Origin: CAYQPF01 sp964419225 | Lineage (GTDB): Bacteria; Cloacimonadota; Cloacimonadia; Cloacimonadales; CAYQPF01 | Length of the DNA: 64,000 bases | Reading direction: 5' to 3' | Assembly: GCA_964419225.1 (NCBI GenBank) | Contig: CAYQPF010000005.1 | Coordinates: 23,837 to 87,836, forward strand | Part shown: positions 51,698-61,213 of the stretch, one piece after another | Position numbering within the stretch: position 1 is the stretch's first letter | Layout: every line of letters starts with the position of its first letter | The notes under the pieces: model-generated | Databases searched by the model: none | The model's input: only the letters and a program-made list of their open reading frames with translations | What the model was told of the DNA's origin: nothing | Program-made: the position numbers and the translations under genes

Positions 51698-54562
51698 ATG
51701 AGAAAAACACTAACTCTCATATTTGCGTTCATTTTTTTAGCAGTATCATTTATGTATGCTGCAGACGCAACTTTGTCCAAGGCAAAGAATAATTCTGCAC
51801 AAAGCAGTTTATTTTCAAGAGACAGAGTCGAGACAGTAGTTTACCAGGAAACATTCGAAACTGGTATGAACGGCTGGACAAGCTCAGATGGTACCTTACC
51901 ATTGAACAACTGGCATTTAGACAGTTGGAATGCATATGGCGGGACAGGTTATACATGGTGGATGGGCGATCCGGGAAATCATGGTTACTATAATCATCAG
52001 TATTTGGTTATGGATACACCTGCACTCACAGTTCCTGCGAATGGTCATTTAACTTTCAAGTTGAAATACAATATGGAAACTACAGCCGGAGCAACAGCTC
52101 CTTACAATGGTTGGGACGGTTGTAATGTTCGTATTTCTACAAACAATGGTGCTACCTGGACAGTAATTTCCGGAACACCAGCATATAATTCAACATCATT
52201 ATATAGTTTTGGTGAAGAACATGGAGAAGGTCCAAACATCGCTGGTTGGGGTGGTTCAATTGCCAATTGGGCAGATGCAGACTTTAATCTTTCTACATAT
52301 GCCGGACAATCCGTGAAGATCAGATTTGCTTTTGCATCTGATCCTGCTTCAGCTACAGATGATGATCCTGCACGTTTTGGAATGATGGTTGATAACATTG
52401 CTATAACTGGTTCTGATTTCAACTATGATTTCAATGATAACAATACACATGGAATCACTGTAAGCAGTATGGTTCCAATTGGTGGAGATTTATGGCACAT
52501 CGCTGAAGACACAACAGCTCCATCACCAAATCATGCCGTGGCATGTCAAAATGATGCCGGCAGTTATAATACCAGTATGTTAAATTATCTTAATTCACCT
52601 TTCATCACCATGCCTGGTGGTGGCGATATCAGAGCAGATTTCTGGTTAAAGGGAAGTTGGACAGATCCTGATCAGGATAATCCTGATGCAACTACAACGA
52701 TGTTAGATTATTTTGGTTTTGAAGTATCACCTGACTCAGGTGCAACCTGGTTTGCGATGAGTAATCCTTATGGTGATGCTGCAGATACAAACTTTGTTTA
52801 TATCAGTGCCGGCGAAGAATGGTTAAATGCTGATGACAGTTATACAGGACTTGACGGATATATTTCTGATTATCATGGCTTACCATTATTATTCAGAGTA
52901 TATTTTTCATCTGATGCTGATGCACCTAATGGTTGGGGATTATTTGTAGATGATTTCACAATTTATCATCAACAATATTTACCAGAACCTACAGATTTAA
53001 CAGCTACTCTTAATCAAACCAATGTTAATTTAGCTTGGACAGCACCTCAAACAGGTGGACAAACCGGCTGGATCAATTGGGACAGTGGTGAAAACAGTGA
53101 TTCTATCGGTTTAACCGGTGGTGGAAACTTTGATGTATCTGCTTATTTTTCAGCAGAAGACATGACACCTTATTCAGGTGGAACAATCACTAAGATCAAA
53201 TTCTTCCCGAATTCTGAAACTTCAACATATACTTTGAAAATTTGGGGCGGACCTGCAGGAGCAACAGTTCTTCATTCACAAGCAGTAACAACATTTACAA
53301 ATGCAGCTTGGAACGAAATCACATTAACAACACCTGTAGCTATTGAAATGGGACAACAATATTATATTGGTTATAACACAGTTCATCCAGCGACACAGTA
53401 TCCTGCCGGAATCGATGCAGGTCCACACGTAGTTGGCAAAGGTGATATGATCAGAATGGGCGGAGGAGCCTGGGGTAGTGTTTATGATGCAAGTACCGGA
53501 GCTATTGATGGTAACTGGAATATTCAGGCTGAAGTAACAGCAGCTGGAAGAACATTCCCAGTATTTGCCGGAAGCAACACAGTACGTGTAGATAGACAAC
53601 TTACCGGATTCAAGGTTCATCATTCAACAACAATGGGAACAGGATATACAATGTTGGCTGAATTACCAGCTACAACAACAACTTACACACATACAAATGC
53701 ATCAACAGGCAGAAACTATTATGTAGTAACAGCTACTTATGATAATGGTGAATCAGGTTATTCCAACGAAGCGATGGCATTTGTTTTAGGTGCCGGTTTC
53801 CTTGAATTAACTAAAGATGACGGCACAAGTGAACAGGCTTTTACAATGACTTCCGGTGGTTTTATAGCTACGAAATATGAAGAACCTCTTGACAGTCTTA
53901 AGCTTACCAATGTCAAAGTATATATTGCACAGAAGATGAGTGCTTCTTTAAGTATAAAAGTATGGGACAATACAGGTACAAACGGATTACCTGGTGCGAC
54001 CTTTGTTGCTTCACTTTCAATTCCTAATGCACAGCTTGTAGAAGGCTGGAACATATTTGATTTACCAGCTACGAATCAACCTCTTTTCGAAGATGGTGAT
54101 TTCTATATTGGAATTCAATCCAGTGCAACATCGAACAAGATAGGTTTGGATACAAGTAATGCAGAAGCTACATATCAGAAAGTTGGAACACAGGCTTGGG
54201 CTCCTTTTGCAACTGGTGACATCATGGTTAGAGCAATAGTTCAGAAATTATCAGTTGGCAATGAAGGCTATGAAGAACTTGCTCCTGTGAAATTTGCAAC
54301 AAGCAATTATCCAAATCCTTTCAATCCCAGCACAACAATTCAGTTCTCAGTTCCTTCTGAAGGAAAAGTAAAAGTAAAAGTCTATAACACCAAGGGTCAG
54401 TTAATTAACACATTAGCAAATGACACTTTCAAAGCAGGTACTCACAGAGTTAATTGGAATGGTATGGATTCTAACGGCAAGACAGTTGCCAGCGGATTAT
54501 ATTTCTACAAAGTAGAAACCAATACCAAGACAATAACCAGCAAGATGCTGCTTATGAAATAA
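51698..54562 (+). CDS. large surface protein with choice-of-anchor-type domains and sorting domain
   Basis: From ATG 51698 (AAAGGAGG just before) the product has 954 residues with a signal peptide (1-22, cleavage near MYA). Two jelly-roll segments follow (about 45-190 and 210-425; YQETFETGMNGWTSSDG and HLDSWNAYGGTGYTWW are typical of cleaved-adhesin/choice-of-anchor J domains), then Fn3-like parts (about 425-680), another beta module (about 690-855) and the C-terminal NYPNPFNPSTTIQF...GLYFYKVETN...MLLMK module. It is probably displayed on the surface and could bind substrate or other cells. The longer TTG-started frame from 51632 is rejected. Confidence 0.85.
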   Translation: MRKTLTLIFAFIFLAVSFMYAADATLSKAKNNSAQSSLFSRDRVETVVYQETFETGMNGWTSSDGTLPLNNWHLDSWNAYGGTGYTWWMGDPGNHGYYNHQYLVMDTPALTVPANGHLTFKLKYNMETTAGATAPYNGWDGCNVRISTNNGATWTVISGTPAYNSTSLYSFGEEHGEGPNIAGWGGSIANWADADFNLSTYAGQSVKIRFAFASDPASATDDDPARFGMMVDNIAITGSDFNYDFNDNNTHGITVSSMVPIGGDLWHIAEDTTAPSPNHAVACQNDAGSYNTSMLNYLNSPFITMPGGGDIRADFWLKGSWTDPDQDNPDATTTMLDYFGFEVSPDSGATWFAMSNPYGDAADTNFVYISAGEEWLNADDSYTGLDGYISDYHGLPLLFRVYFSSDADAPNGWGLFVDDFTIYHQQYLPEPTDLTATLNQTNVNLAWTAPQTGGQTGWINWDSGENSDSIGLTGGGNFDVSAYFSAEDMTPYSGGTITKIKFFPNSETSTYTLKIWGGPAGATVLHSQAVTTFTNAAWNEITLTTPVAIEMGQQYYIGYNTVHPATQYPAGIDAGPHVVGKGDMIRMGGGAWGSVYDASTGAIDGNWNIQAEVTAAGRTFPVFAGSNTVRVDRQLTGFKVHHSTTMGTGYTMLAELPATTTTYTHTNASTGRNYYVVTATYDNGESGYSNEAMAFVLGAGFLELTKDDGTSEQAFTMTSGGFIATKYEEPLDSLKLTNVKVYIAQKMSASLSIKVWDNTGTNGLPGATFVASLSIPNAQLVEGWNIFDLPATNQPLFEDGDFYIGIQSSATSNKIGLDTSNAEATYQKVGTQAWAPFATGDIMVRAIVQKLSVGNEGYEELAPVKFATSNYPNPFNPSTTIQFSVPSEGKVKVKVYNTKGQLINTLANDTFKAGTHRVNWNGMDSNGKTVASGLYFYKVETNTKTITSKMLLMK

Positions 54563-54571
54563 AATCAATTA

Positions 54572-54604
54572 GGGCAGGCTTTCGAGTCTGCCCATATTTT
54601 TTTT
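54572..54604 (+). terminator. rho-independent terminator with UUCG loop
   Basis: GGGCAGGCT-TTCG-AGTCTGCCC (54572-54593) forms a 9-bp stem with one G-U pair, capped by the very stable UUCG tetraloop. ATATTTTTTTT follows. It lies 9 bases after the surface protein gene. Confidence 0.92.
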
Positions 54605-54636
54605 AGATTTTCAATATAAATGTATCAGGAGACAAA

Positions 54637-57600
54637 ATGAAAAGAATCTTAATCTTACTAGCGATATCATTAATAATGTTATCTCTATCGGCTTTAGAAA
54701 GATTTAATCCCCAACACTCCTATCCGAATATTCTCGTAGTATGCTTTGATGCAAATGCGGTACACAGTAAAGTGGGCGACATTAAGGCAAATTATGATAA
54801 TGGAATTTTACAGATAGGTTTAAAGAATTTCGACAGATTGGCCAAAAAATACCAATTTACGAGTATGGAACAAGTATTTCAAGTTAAGGACAAAGAGTGG
54901 AGTGATAATGGTGTTTATCCCATGAATGTCTTTAAGATCAAACTTCAGGATAATTCTGTAATCGAAAGTGCTTTAGAAGATTTGTTAAAAGACAAGAATC
55001 TTCTATTTGCAGAATATGATCCAATTCTTTATTTATCATATGTTCCAAACGACCCCTCAGTAACCAATGAATGGCATATCAATAAGATCAAGGCATATCA
55101 GGCTTGGGATTATGTCAGAGGTGATACAACAGTGGTAGTTGGTATTGTAGATTCCGGTGTTAAGTGGAATCACCCGGATCTTAAGGACAATATTTGGATC
55201 AATTGGGCTGAAATGCCAGGGCATACGATCAATTGGGCGAATGGGACTATTACAGGCGATGGCGACAATATTGATAATGATAATAATGGTAAGGTTGATG
55301 ATCCTATTGGTTGGGATTTTTATGCGACAAGTTCAACACAGGACAATAATCCATTTCAGAGCAATGTCAACAATGATCATGGTACCCATGTTGCGGGTTG
55401 TGCAGCAGCAGTTGGAGATAATGGGATCGGAGTAGCCGGGCCAGGAATGCATGTAAAAGTTATGGTAAGTAAGCATGCTCCGACGAATACCGCAGCTACT
55501 TCAATATATAATGGTTATTCAGGAATCACATATTGTACAGATTCAGGAGCCCCGATAATTAATTGCAGTTGGGGTGGAACAGGCGGATCGGGCCAAGCTA
55601 ACACAGCATGTAATTATGCATATAATCATGGATCGTTAGTATTTGCAGCAGCAGGTAATGATGGTTGGGAAAATGTGGGAGCTCATGCATCATATCCTTC
55701 AGATGCAACAAATGCAGTTTGTGTGGCTTCAACGAATCAGTCCGATCAGAAATCTGATTTTTCAAACTATGGAACGGGAGTAGAGATTTGTGCACCCGGA
55801 ACCGGTATTTATTCGACAATTATAGCGAATAATGGTTATGCAAGTTTTGATGGAACTTCGATGGCTTGTCCTGTTGCATGTGGAGTAGCATCTTTAATAA
55901 AGACTGTTCATCCGGAATATACACCGTTACAGTTAAGAGAAAAAATAATGTCAACATGTGATCCAATAGATGATGTAAATGATGAGCTATATTGGGGCAA
56001 ATTAGGAGCAGGCCGAGTTAATGCATATGCTGCGGCAATGTCTGATCAGATTCCTGATTTTTATCTTGATACAGAGGCAGGAATAGTATTAACAGAGCTT
56101 GACGGAGATGGAGATAATGTGCCCAATCCAGGCGAGTTGATCAAGATAGATATCAGTGTAGGAAATAATATTAACTGGTTATTTGCAGAAGGAATTGAAG
56201 CACGTTTGAGATGTCATGCTCCCGGAATCACAGTAACAGATTCAGTAGCTTCATATCCGGATCTTGATGGTGGGATATCTTTTTGGAATATTCAACCCTT
56301 TAAATTCACATCTGACCAGAATTTGGTTAATCTCACAATACCTTTTGAATTAAATATCAGTGCTAATCAGGGTGCACAACACACTTATCATTACAACAAG
56401 AGTTTCTATTTTACAGTAACTCTATCCATGATGCATAGTGGCTGGCCATTTAGTAATGGTGGTCTTTCTTTGAGTCCGTCGGTTATTTATGATATAAATA
56501 ACGATGATTTGAATGAGGTTATATTTGGAGATGCTGCGGCTAAGATTCATGCACTTAAGAATGATGGTACAGAGATTACCGGATTTCCTGTTGTATTGGC
56601 AGGCAATGTATCCAGTGCAGTAGCGATAGCAGATTTAAATAATGATGGGACTGAGGAAATTATTGCCGGAGCCGGGAATAATTTGTATGTAGTTTCTGCA
56701 ACCGGAAGTATTATCGGGCAGTATGCAGCTGGAGCACAAATTAAAACTTGTCCTGCAGTAGCAGATATGGATGGAAATGGTTCGAAGGAAATAGTTGTAG
56801 TTACCATGAACAATAAAGTACATGTCATCAACAATGATGGTGTAACCGCATATCCAAATTTCCCTGTTACACTTGATGGACCTATAGCTGCTCCTCCTGC
56901 AATCGGTTTGATTGATGGTGATAATTTTAGAGATATCGTTGTTTGTACAGGACCTGGCAGAATTTATGCGATTTCTTCTACTACGGGAGCAACTTTAACA
57001 GGTTGGCCATATAATTTGGGCAGCAACAGTTGGGGCGGAGCTATCATTACCAACTTTGATGCAGATGAACAAGCAGAAATTATTGTAGTATCAGGTGCAG
57101 CTTCAAATGCTTCTATGGTGGTTTTAAATCATGACGGAACAATACAGAATTCGATGATCATTCCTGCAGCAGGTCCCAAAGGTACTGCAGCGATGGGTGA
57201 CATAAATTATGATGGTATTGCAGAATTTGTATTTGTTACAGCTAATGGAACCATATACTGTTTGAATAATAATCTGCAAACTTTAGAAGGATTCCCAATT
57301 GCTATGGGCAAAGCTGTGGAATCAAGTCCGATCATTGGAGATATTGATGGTGACGGACAGCAAGAAATCATAATAGGTGATGTAACCAACTATATAAATG
57401 CTTACAAACCTAGTGGACAACAGGCAGCTAATTTCCCGATTTATGTTGGATCACCTCAAAAGATCAGTGCTGCTATCGGCGTTTTAGATCCAGGCCAGCC
57501 ACAGAAAGCTGATTTAGTTTTCCCTAACAATACAGATTATCTTTGTTTAGATTACAAATCTGCATGTGGTGCTTTTAATTGGCCTATATACAGATTGAAT

Positions 57601-57942
57601 CCTCAACATACCGGTAATACCTTTGATACACCAGTATCTTCCAGTGATCATGTAATTCCTGTATTTGCAAACACATTACAGAAGAATTATCCTAATCCTT
57701 TCAATCCTGAAACTACTATTGCTTATTCATTGAAAGATGCAGGCATGGTTGATTTGACCGTTTACAATGTAAAAGGACAAATGGTTAAGAAACTTGTTGC
57801 CGGAACTCAAAATCCGGGAGCTCACAGTGTTGTTTGGAATGGTAAAGACAGTCAGAACAAGGGAGTTGGCAGTGGTATTTATTTCTATAAATTAACTACT
57901 AAGAACTTCCAATCAGTTCAGAAAATGATGCTGATTAAATAA
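54637..57942 (+). CDS. secreted subtilisin-like serine protease with sorting domain
   Basis: The 1101-residue precursor has a signal peptide (1-19), an N-terminal propeptide (about 25-135) and an S8 catalytic domain with the triad D172 (GIVDSGV), H251 (HGTHVAG) and S408 (DGTSMACP). A beta domain follows (about 470-600), then FG-GAP/VCBS-like repeats (about 610-990; VIYDINNDDLNEVIFGD, AIADLNNDGTEEIIAG), and the C-terminal NYPNPFNPETTI module (about 1018-1101). It probably digests protein outside the cell, attached or released after sorting. Expression is likely separate from the upstream gene because a strong terminator lies between. Confidence 0.94.
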   Translation: MKRILILLAISLIMLSLSALERFNPQHSYPNILVVCFDANAVHSKVGDIKANYDNGILQIGLKNFDRLAKKYQFTSMEQVFQVKDKEWSDNGVYPMNVFKIKLQDNSVIESALEDLLKDKNLLFAEYDPILYLSYVPNDPSVTNEWHINKIKAYQAWDYVRGDTTVVVGIVDSGVKWNHPDLKDNIWINWAEMPGHTINWANGTITGDGDNIDNDNNGKVDDPIGWDFYATSSTQDNNPFQSNVNNDHGTHVAGCAAAVGDNGIGVAGPGMHVKVMVSKHAPTNTAATSIYNGYSGITYCTDSGAPIINCSWGGTGGSGQANTACNYAYNHGSLVFAAAGNDGWENVGAHASYPSDATNAVCVASTNQSDQKSDFSNYGTGVEICAPGTGIYSTIIANNGYASFDGTSMACPVACGVASLIKTVHPEYTPLQLREKIMSTCDPIDDVNDELYWGKLGAGRVNAYAAAMSDQIPDFYLDTEAGIVLTELDGDGDNVPNPGELIKIDISVGNNINWLFAEGIEARLRCHAPGITVTDSVASYPDLDGGISFWNIQPFKFTSDQNLVNLTIPFELNISANQGAQHTYHYNKSFYFTVTLSMMHSGWPFSNGGLSLSPSVIYDINNDDLNEVIFGDAAAKIHALKNDGTEITGFPVVLAGNVSSAVAIADLNNDGTEEIIAGAGNNLYVVSATGSIIGQYAAGAQIKTCPAVADMDGNGSKEIVVVTMNNKVHVINNDGVTAYPNFPVTLDGPIAAPPAIGLIDGDNFRDIVVCTGPGRIYAISSTTGATLTGWPYNLGSNSWGGAIITNFDADEQAEIIVVSGAASNASMVVLNHDGTIQNSMIIPAAGPKGTAAMGDINYDGIAEFVFVTANGTIYCLNNNLQTLEGFPIAMGKAVESSPIIGDIDGDGQQEIIIGDVTNYINAYKPSGQQAANFPIYVGSPQKISAAIGVLDPGQPQKADLVFPNNTDYLCLDYKSACGAFNWPIYRLNPQHTGNTFDTPVSSSDHVIPVFANTLQKNYPNPFNPETTIAYSLKDAGMVDLTVYNVKGQMVKKLVAGTQNPGAHSVVWNGKDSQNKGVGSGIYFYKLTTKNFQSVQKMMLIK

Positions 57943-57975
57943 TTATTAATTATTAATTATAAATTATTAATTGAA

Positions 57976-58005
57976 AAGGGTGCAAGAGATTGCACCCTTT
58001 TTTTT
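57976..58005 (+). terminator. rho-independent terminator after the protease gene
   Basis: AAGGGTGCAA-GAGA-TTGCACCCTT is a perfect 10-bp stem, followed by six more T. It is preceded by AATTATT-type repeats (57942-57972) like those after both FGE genes. Confidence 0.92.
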
Positions 58006-58125
58006 GATAAATACTGAGAATTGTTTTTGGCTAATCGAGTAATAATCTTTTTTAGAATCAATTCAGATAAACAAACCGACAAACAAATATTAACGTACGC
58101 TAAAAAAAACTTGCAAAAATAAGTA

Positions 58126-58149
58126 GATGGAAAAGAGTGACTTTCCATC
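58126..58149. promoter_or_regulatory. hairpin in the rnf leader region
   Basis: GATGGAAA (58126-58133) and TTTCCATC (58142-58149) form a perfect 8-bp stem with an 8-base loop, 36 bases before the rnfC start. There is no T-run directly after it. It could be an operator or a leader structure; it matches no riboswitch I know. Confidence 0.3.
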
Positions 58150-58185
58150 AGGTAGTCTGAAATTTTTTGCATTCAGGGAGCAAAT

Positions 58186-59517
58186 ATGGGACTAAAAACC
58201 TTTATGGGGGGAGTACATCCTCACGACAGTAAAGAATTTTCCAAGAACGCTCCGCTAGAAAACTTTCCTTTACCTAAGAGAGTGGTTATCCATTTATCAC
58301 AGCATATTGGAGCACCATCTCAGCCGATAGTAAAAGTAGGGGATGAAGTTCTAACGGGACAAAAAATCAGTGAACCAGGGGGGTTCGTTTCAATTCCGAT
58401 GCATGCCTCCATCAGTGGAAAGGTCAGTAAAATAGATCGTTTTCCACATGCTTCGGGTACAATTCAAACAGCCATCGAGATAACAGGAGATGGCAATGAC
58501 AAGTGGATCGAGTTGACAGATGATGCGAATTATTTTAATTTATCTGTCGAGGAAATGAAGAGCCGTATAGCGGAAGCCGGGGTATGTGGAATGGGTGGAG
58601 CAGGATTTCCGACCCATGTGAAATTATCACCACCTGCAGACAAGCCAATTGACACAATTATCCTCAATGGTGTTGAATGTGAACCTTATCTAACCTCAGA
58701 TTACAGATTAATGCTGGAGAGGGGTGAGGATATTGTTAAAGGTTTAAAGATCATCATGAAGGTGGTTAATGCTGCCAACGGGATTATCGGAATCGAAGCC
58801 AACAAGCCGGATGCCATAAAAAAAATGGAAGAACTGGTTAAAGGCGAAAGCAATATCAAGGTTGTTGGATTGAAACTGAAGTATCCTCAGGGTGCTGAAA
58901 AACAGTTGATATATGCAGCGACCGGCAGAAAGGTTCCCAACAAGGGCGGATTACCCATGGCGGTAAAGGTTGTGGTCCAGAATGTGGGAACAGCAGTAGC
59001 AATTTATGAAGCAGTCAGATTTAAGAAACCTCTGATTGAAAGAGTGATCACGATTACCGGAAGCATAGTAAAAAATCCCAAGAATCTTGTAGCAAGAGTA
59101 GGGACACTATATTCTGAGTTGGTTGATTATTGTGGTGGTACAACCCAGGAAATAGGGAAAGCCATTTCCGGTGGACCGATGATGGGTTTTGCTCTGTTTA
59201 CTTTGGATGCTTCCATGACTAAAGGAAGTTCCGGAGTAGTATTAATGAGTGCCAAGGAAGCTGTAAAAGATGAGGAGCATACATGTTTGCATTGCGGGCA
59301 TTGTATAGATGTATGTCCAATGAATCTTGTACCCAGTTATATTGGTTCCGGAGTTAAATACAATGATTTTGAAATGGCAGAGAAAGCTGGTGCAATGGAT
59401 TGTATCAAATGCGGGTGTTGTGCATTTGTTTGTCCGGCACATATCAAGCTGATACAATGGATAGATATAGCCAAGCTCAAAATTACTGAAATGCAGAGAA
59501 AAAGAACCAACACATAG
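58186..59517 (+). CDS. rnfC: Rnf complex subunit RnfC
   Basis: The 443-residue peripheral subunit binds NADH and FMN (GVCGMGGAGFPTHVKL, about 134-149) and carries two 4Fe-4S motifs near the C-terminus: CLHCGHCIDVCP (about 366-377) and CIKCGCCAFVCP (about 405-416). It lacks the long alanine/lysine-rich tail of proteobacterial RnfC, which is normal for anaerobes. It opens the rnfCDGEAB operon, which couples ferredoxin oxidation and NAD reduction to Na+ or H+ pumping. Confidence 0.96.
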   Translation: MGLKTFMGGVHPHDSKEFSKNAPLENFPLPKRVVIHLSQHIGAPSQPIVKVGDEVLTGQKISEPGGFVSIPMHASISGKVSKIDRFPHASGTIQTAIEITGDGNDKWIELTDDANYFNLSVEEMKSRIAEAGVCGMGGAGFPTHVKLSPPADKPIDTIILNGVECEPYLTSDYRLMLERGEDIVKGLKIIMKVVNAANGIIGIEANKPDAIKKMEELVKGESNIKVVGLKLKYPQGAEKQLIYAATGRKVPNKGGLPMAVKVVVQNVGTAVAIYEAVRFKKPLIERVITITGSIVKNPKNLVARVGTLYSELVDYCGGTTQEIGKAISGGPMMGFALFTLDASMTKGSSGVVLMSAKEAVKDEEHTCLHCGHCIDVCPMNLVPSYIGSGVKYNDFEMAEKAGAMDCIKCGCCAFVCPAHIKLIQWIDIAKLKITEMQRKRTNT

Positions 59518-59529
59518 AACGGAGGTCTT

Positions 59530-60621
59530 ATGAATAATATTTTTGCAGTTTCCGCTTCTCCGCATTTACATGACCGTACCTCTGTATCTTATGTAATGTG
59601 GCAAGTGGTCTTAGCTTTAGTTCCGGCCTTGATGGCCAGTGTTTATTTCTTTGGGATCAATGCATTATTACTGACTATTTATAGTGTAATAGCAGCAGTC
59701 TTAACCGAAGCGATAATACAGAAATTTCGTGGGAAACCTATTTCCATAAGCGATGGAAGTGCTGTAGTAACAGGTATTCTGTTAGCTTTCAATCTGCATT
59801 CTGCTTCACCCTGGTGGTTGGTAGTGGTAGGTTCGGTATTTTCTATTGCAATAGGTAAGCATATTTTTGGCGGGTTGGGTAATAATCCCATGAACCCTGC
59901 CTTATTGGGAAGAGCATTTTTATTGGCTTCCTGGCCAACATTGACAACTTCAGGCTGGCCCAAAACAGCATTAAATTCTATTAACGGGATATCTCCCGAT
60001 ATTATTCCGGCTACATATACAAAAGCACAGAGCTTGATCACGACAGCAACACCGCTTAAAGTAGCACAGACTCTGAGAGACTCATCTTTTGTGAATACTA
60101 TCACTACCAATGTAGAAGAAAGCAAAATTGCTGCCCATACTATTTTTAATCAACTTGCTGATCCATCTGTTCTGCAGACATTATTCTGGGGCAACAGAGG
60201 CGGTTGTATTGGGGAAGTATCAGTAATTGCGTTATTGATTGGTGCAGCCTGGTTATTATGGAAACACATAATCGACTGGAGAATACCTGTCAGCTATATT
60301 GGTACAGTATTTGTTCTTACTTATATTTTTGGTGGTATTGACGGATTATTTACAGGAACCTTTTCACTTTCATTGTTCCACATCATGGCAGGTGGTTTAA
60401 TGCTGGGAGCCTTCTTCATGGCCACGGATATGGTTACTTCGCCGATGACGAAAAAAGGGAGACTTATTTTCGGTTTCGGTGCGGGTGTGATTTTAGTGGT
60501 CATACGTTTAGTTGGCGGATATCCGGAAGGTTGTTCCTATTCGATATTGATCATGAATATGGCAGTGCCGTTAATTGACAGATTCACTATGCCAAAACCA
60601 TTTGGGGAGGTGAAGAAATGA
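59530..60621 (+). CDS. rnfD: Rnf complex subunit RnfD
   Basis: The 363-residue membrane subunit has about nine membrane helices. SPHLHDRTSVSYVMW near the start is typical, NPMNPALLGRAFLLASWP follows, and TDMVTSPMTKKGRL near the end contains the SPMT motif, where FMN is bound covalently to threonine. It follows rnfC after 12 bases, and its stop overlaps the rnfG start (ATGA). Confidence 0.95.
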   Translation: MNNIFAVSASPHLHDRTSVSYVMWQVVLALVPALMASVYFFGINALLLTIYSVIAAVLTEAIIQKFRGKPISISDGSAVVTGILLAFNLHSASPWWLVVVGSVFSIAIGKHIFGGLGNNPMNPALLGRAFLLASWPTLTTSGWPKTALNSINGISPDIIPATYTKAQSLITTATPLKVAQTLRDSSFVNTITTNVEESKIAAHTIFNQLADPSVLQTLFWGNRGGCIGEVSVIALLIGAAWLLWKHIIDWRIPVSYIGTVFVLTYIFGGIDGLFTGTFSLSLFHIMAGGLMLGAFFMATDMVTSPMTKKGRLIFGFGAGVILVVIRLVGGYPEGCSYSILIMNMAVPLIDRFTMPKPFGEVKK

Positions 60622-61205
60622 GTAATTATATAAGATTAGGATTTGTTCTTTTACTGATTTGTGCAGTAGCAAGCGGTATTTTAGCTTATGTGAATTCAAT
60701 AACCGTTGATAAAATTGCTGCTAACAAAGTGCTGGAAAAGGAACAGGCAAAAAAGGAAGTATTACCTTTAGCCACAACTTTTGTGGAAGATTCAACATCT
60801 ACAGGTTTCAAATTTTTCACAGCAATGAGTGACAGTGGTGATGTTGTGGGTTATGTTTTCCTGGCTATTGGTTCAGGTTACACCAAATCGGTTCCTATAG
60901 AAACAATGGTTGGTTTGGATATTAACTTTAAGATTATAAACATAAAAGTAATTAAACAAGTTGAGACACCTGGTTTAGGTGATGATTGCAAAAAACCATC
61001 TTTTGCTCAGAAGTTTATAGGTAAAATGAAAGATGATCTGCTGGTTGATAAAGATGGCGGGAAGATCGCCAGTATCACTGGTGCGACTATTACAACCAGA
61101 GCCGTTACAAATTCTATCAGAAAGGGTGTTGAAGAAATAGAAAAAGGTCTCACTCCCAAAGCATGCCCAGAATGTGTACAAGACACTTTGGCTGCAGGGA
61201 AGTAG
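60618..61205 (+). CDS. rnfG: Rnf complex subunit RnfG
   Basis: The 195-residue subunit has one N-terminal membrane helix (about 5-25) and a periplasmic FMN-binding domain. The flavinylation motif is SITGATITTRAVT (about 154-166), with FMN attached to a threonine. QVETPGLGDDCKKP is also typical of RnfG. It overlaps rnfD by 4 bases and is followed by rnfE. Confidence 0.95.
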   Translation: MSNYIRLGFVLLLICAVASGILAYVNSITVDKIAANKVLEKEQAKKEVLPLATTFVEDSTSTGFKFFTAMSDSGDVVGYVFLAIGSGYTKSVPIETMVGLDINFKIINIKVIKQVETPGLGDDCKKPSFAQKFIGKMKDDLLVDKDGGKIASITGATITTRAVTNSIRKGVEEIEKGLTPKACPECVQDTLAAGK

Positions 61206-61213
61206 GGGGGAAT

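Noticed and set aside
58126..58149. FMN or other known riboswitch before the rnf operon
   Set aside because: Only a simple 8-bp hairpin is seen; none of the conserved riboswitch core sequences I know is present.
59679..60125. Antisense open frame of 148 codons inside rnfD
   Set aside because: Shadow of a well-supported membrane protein gene.
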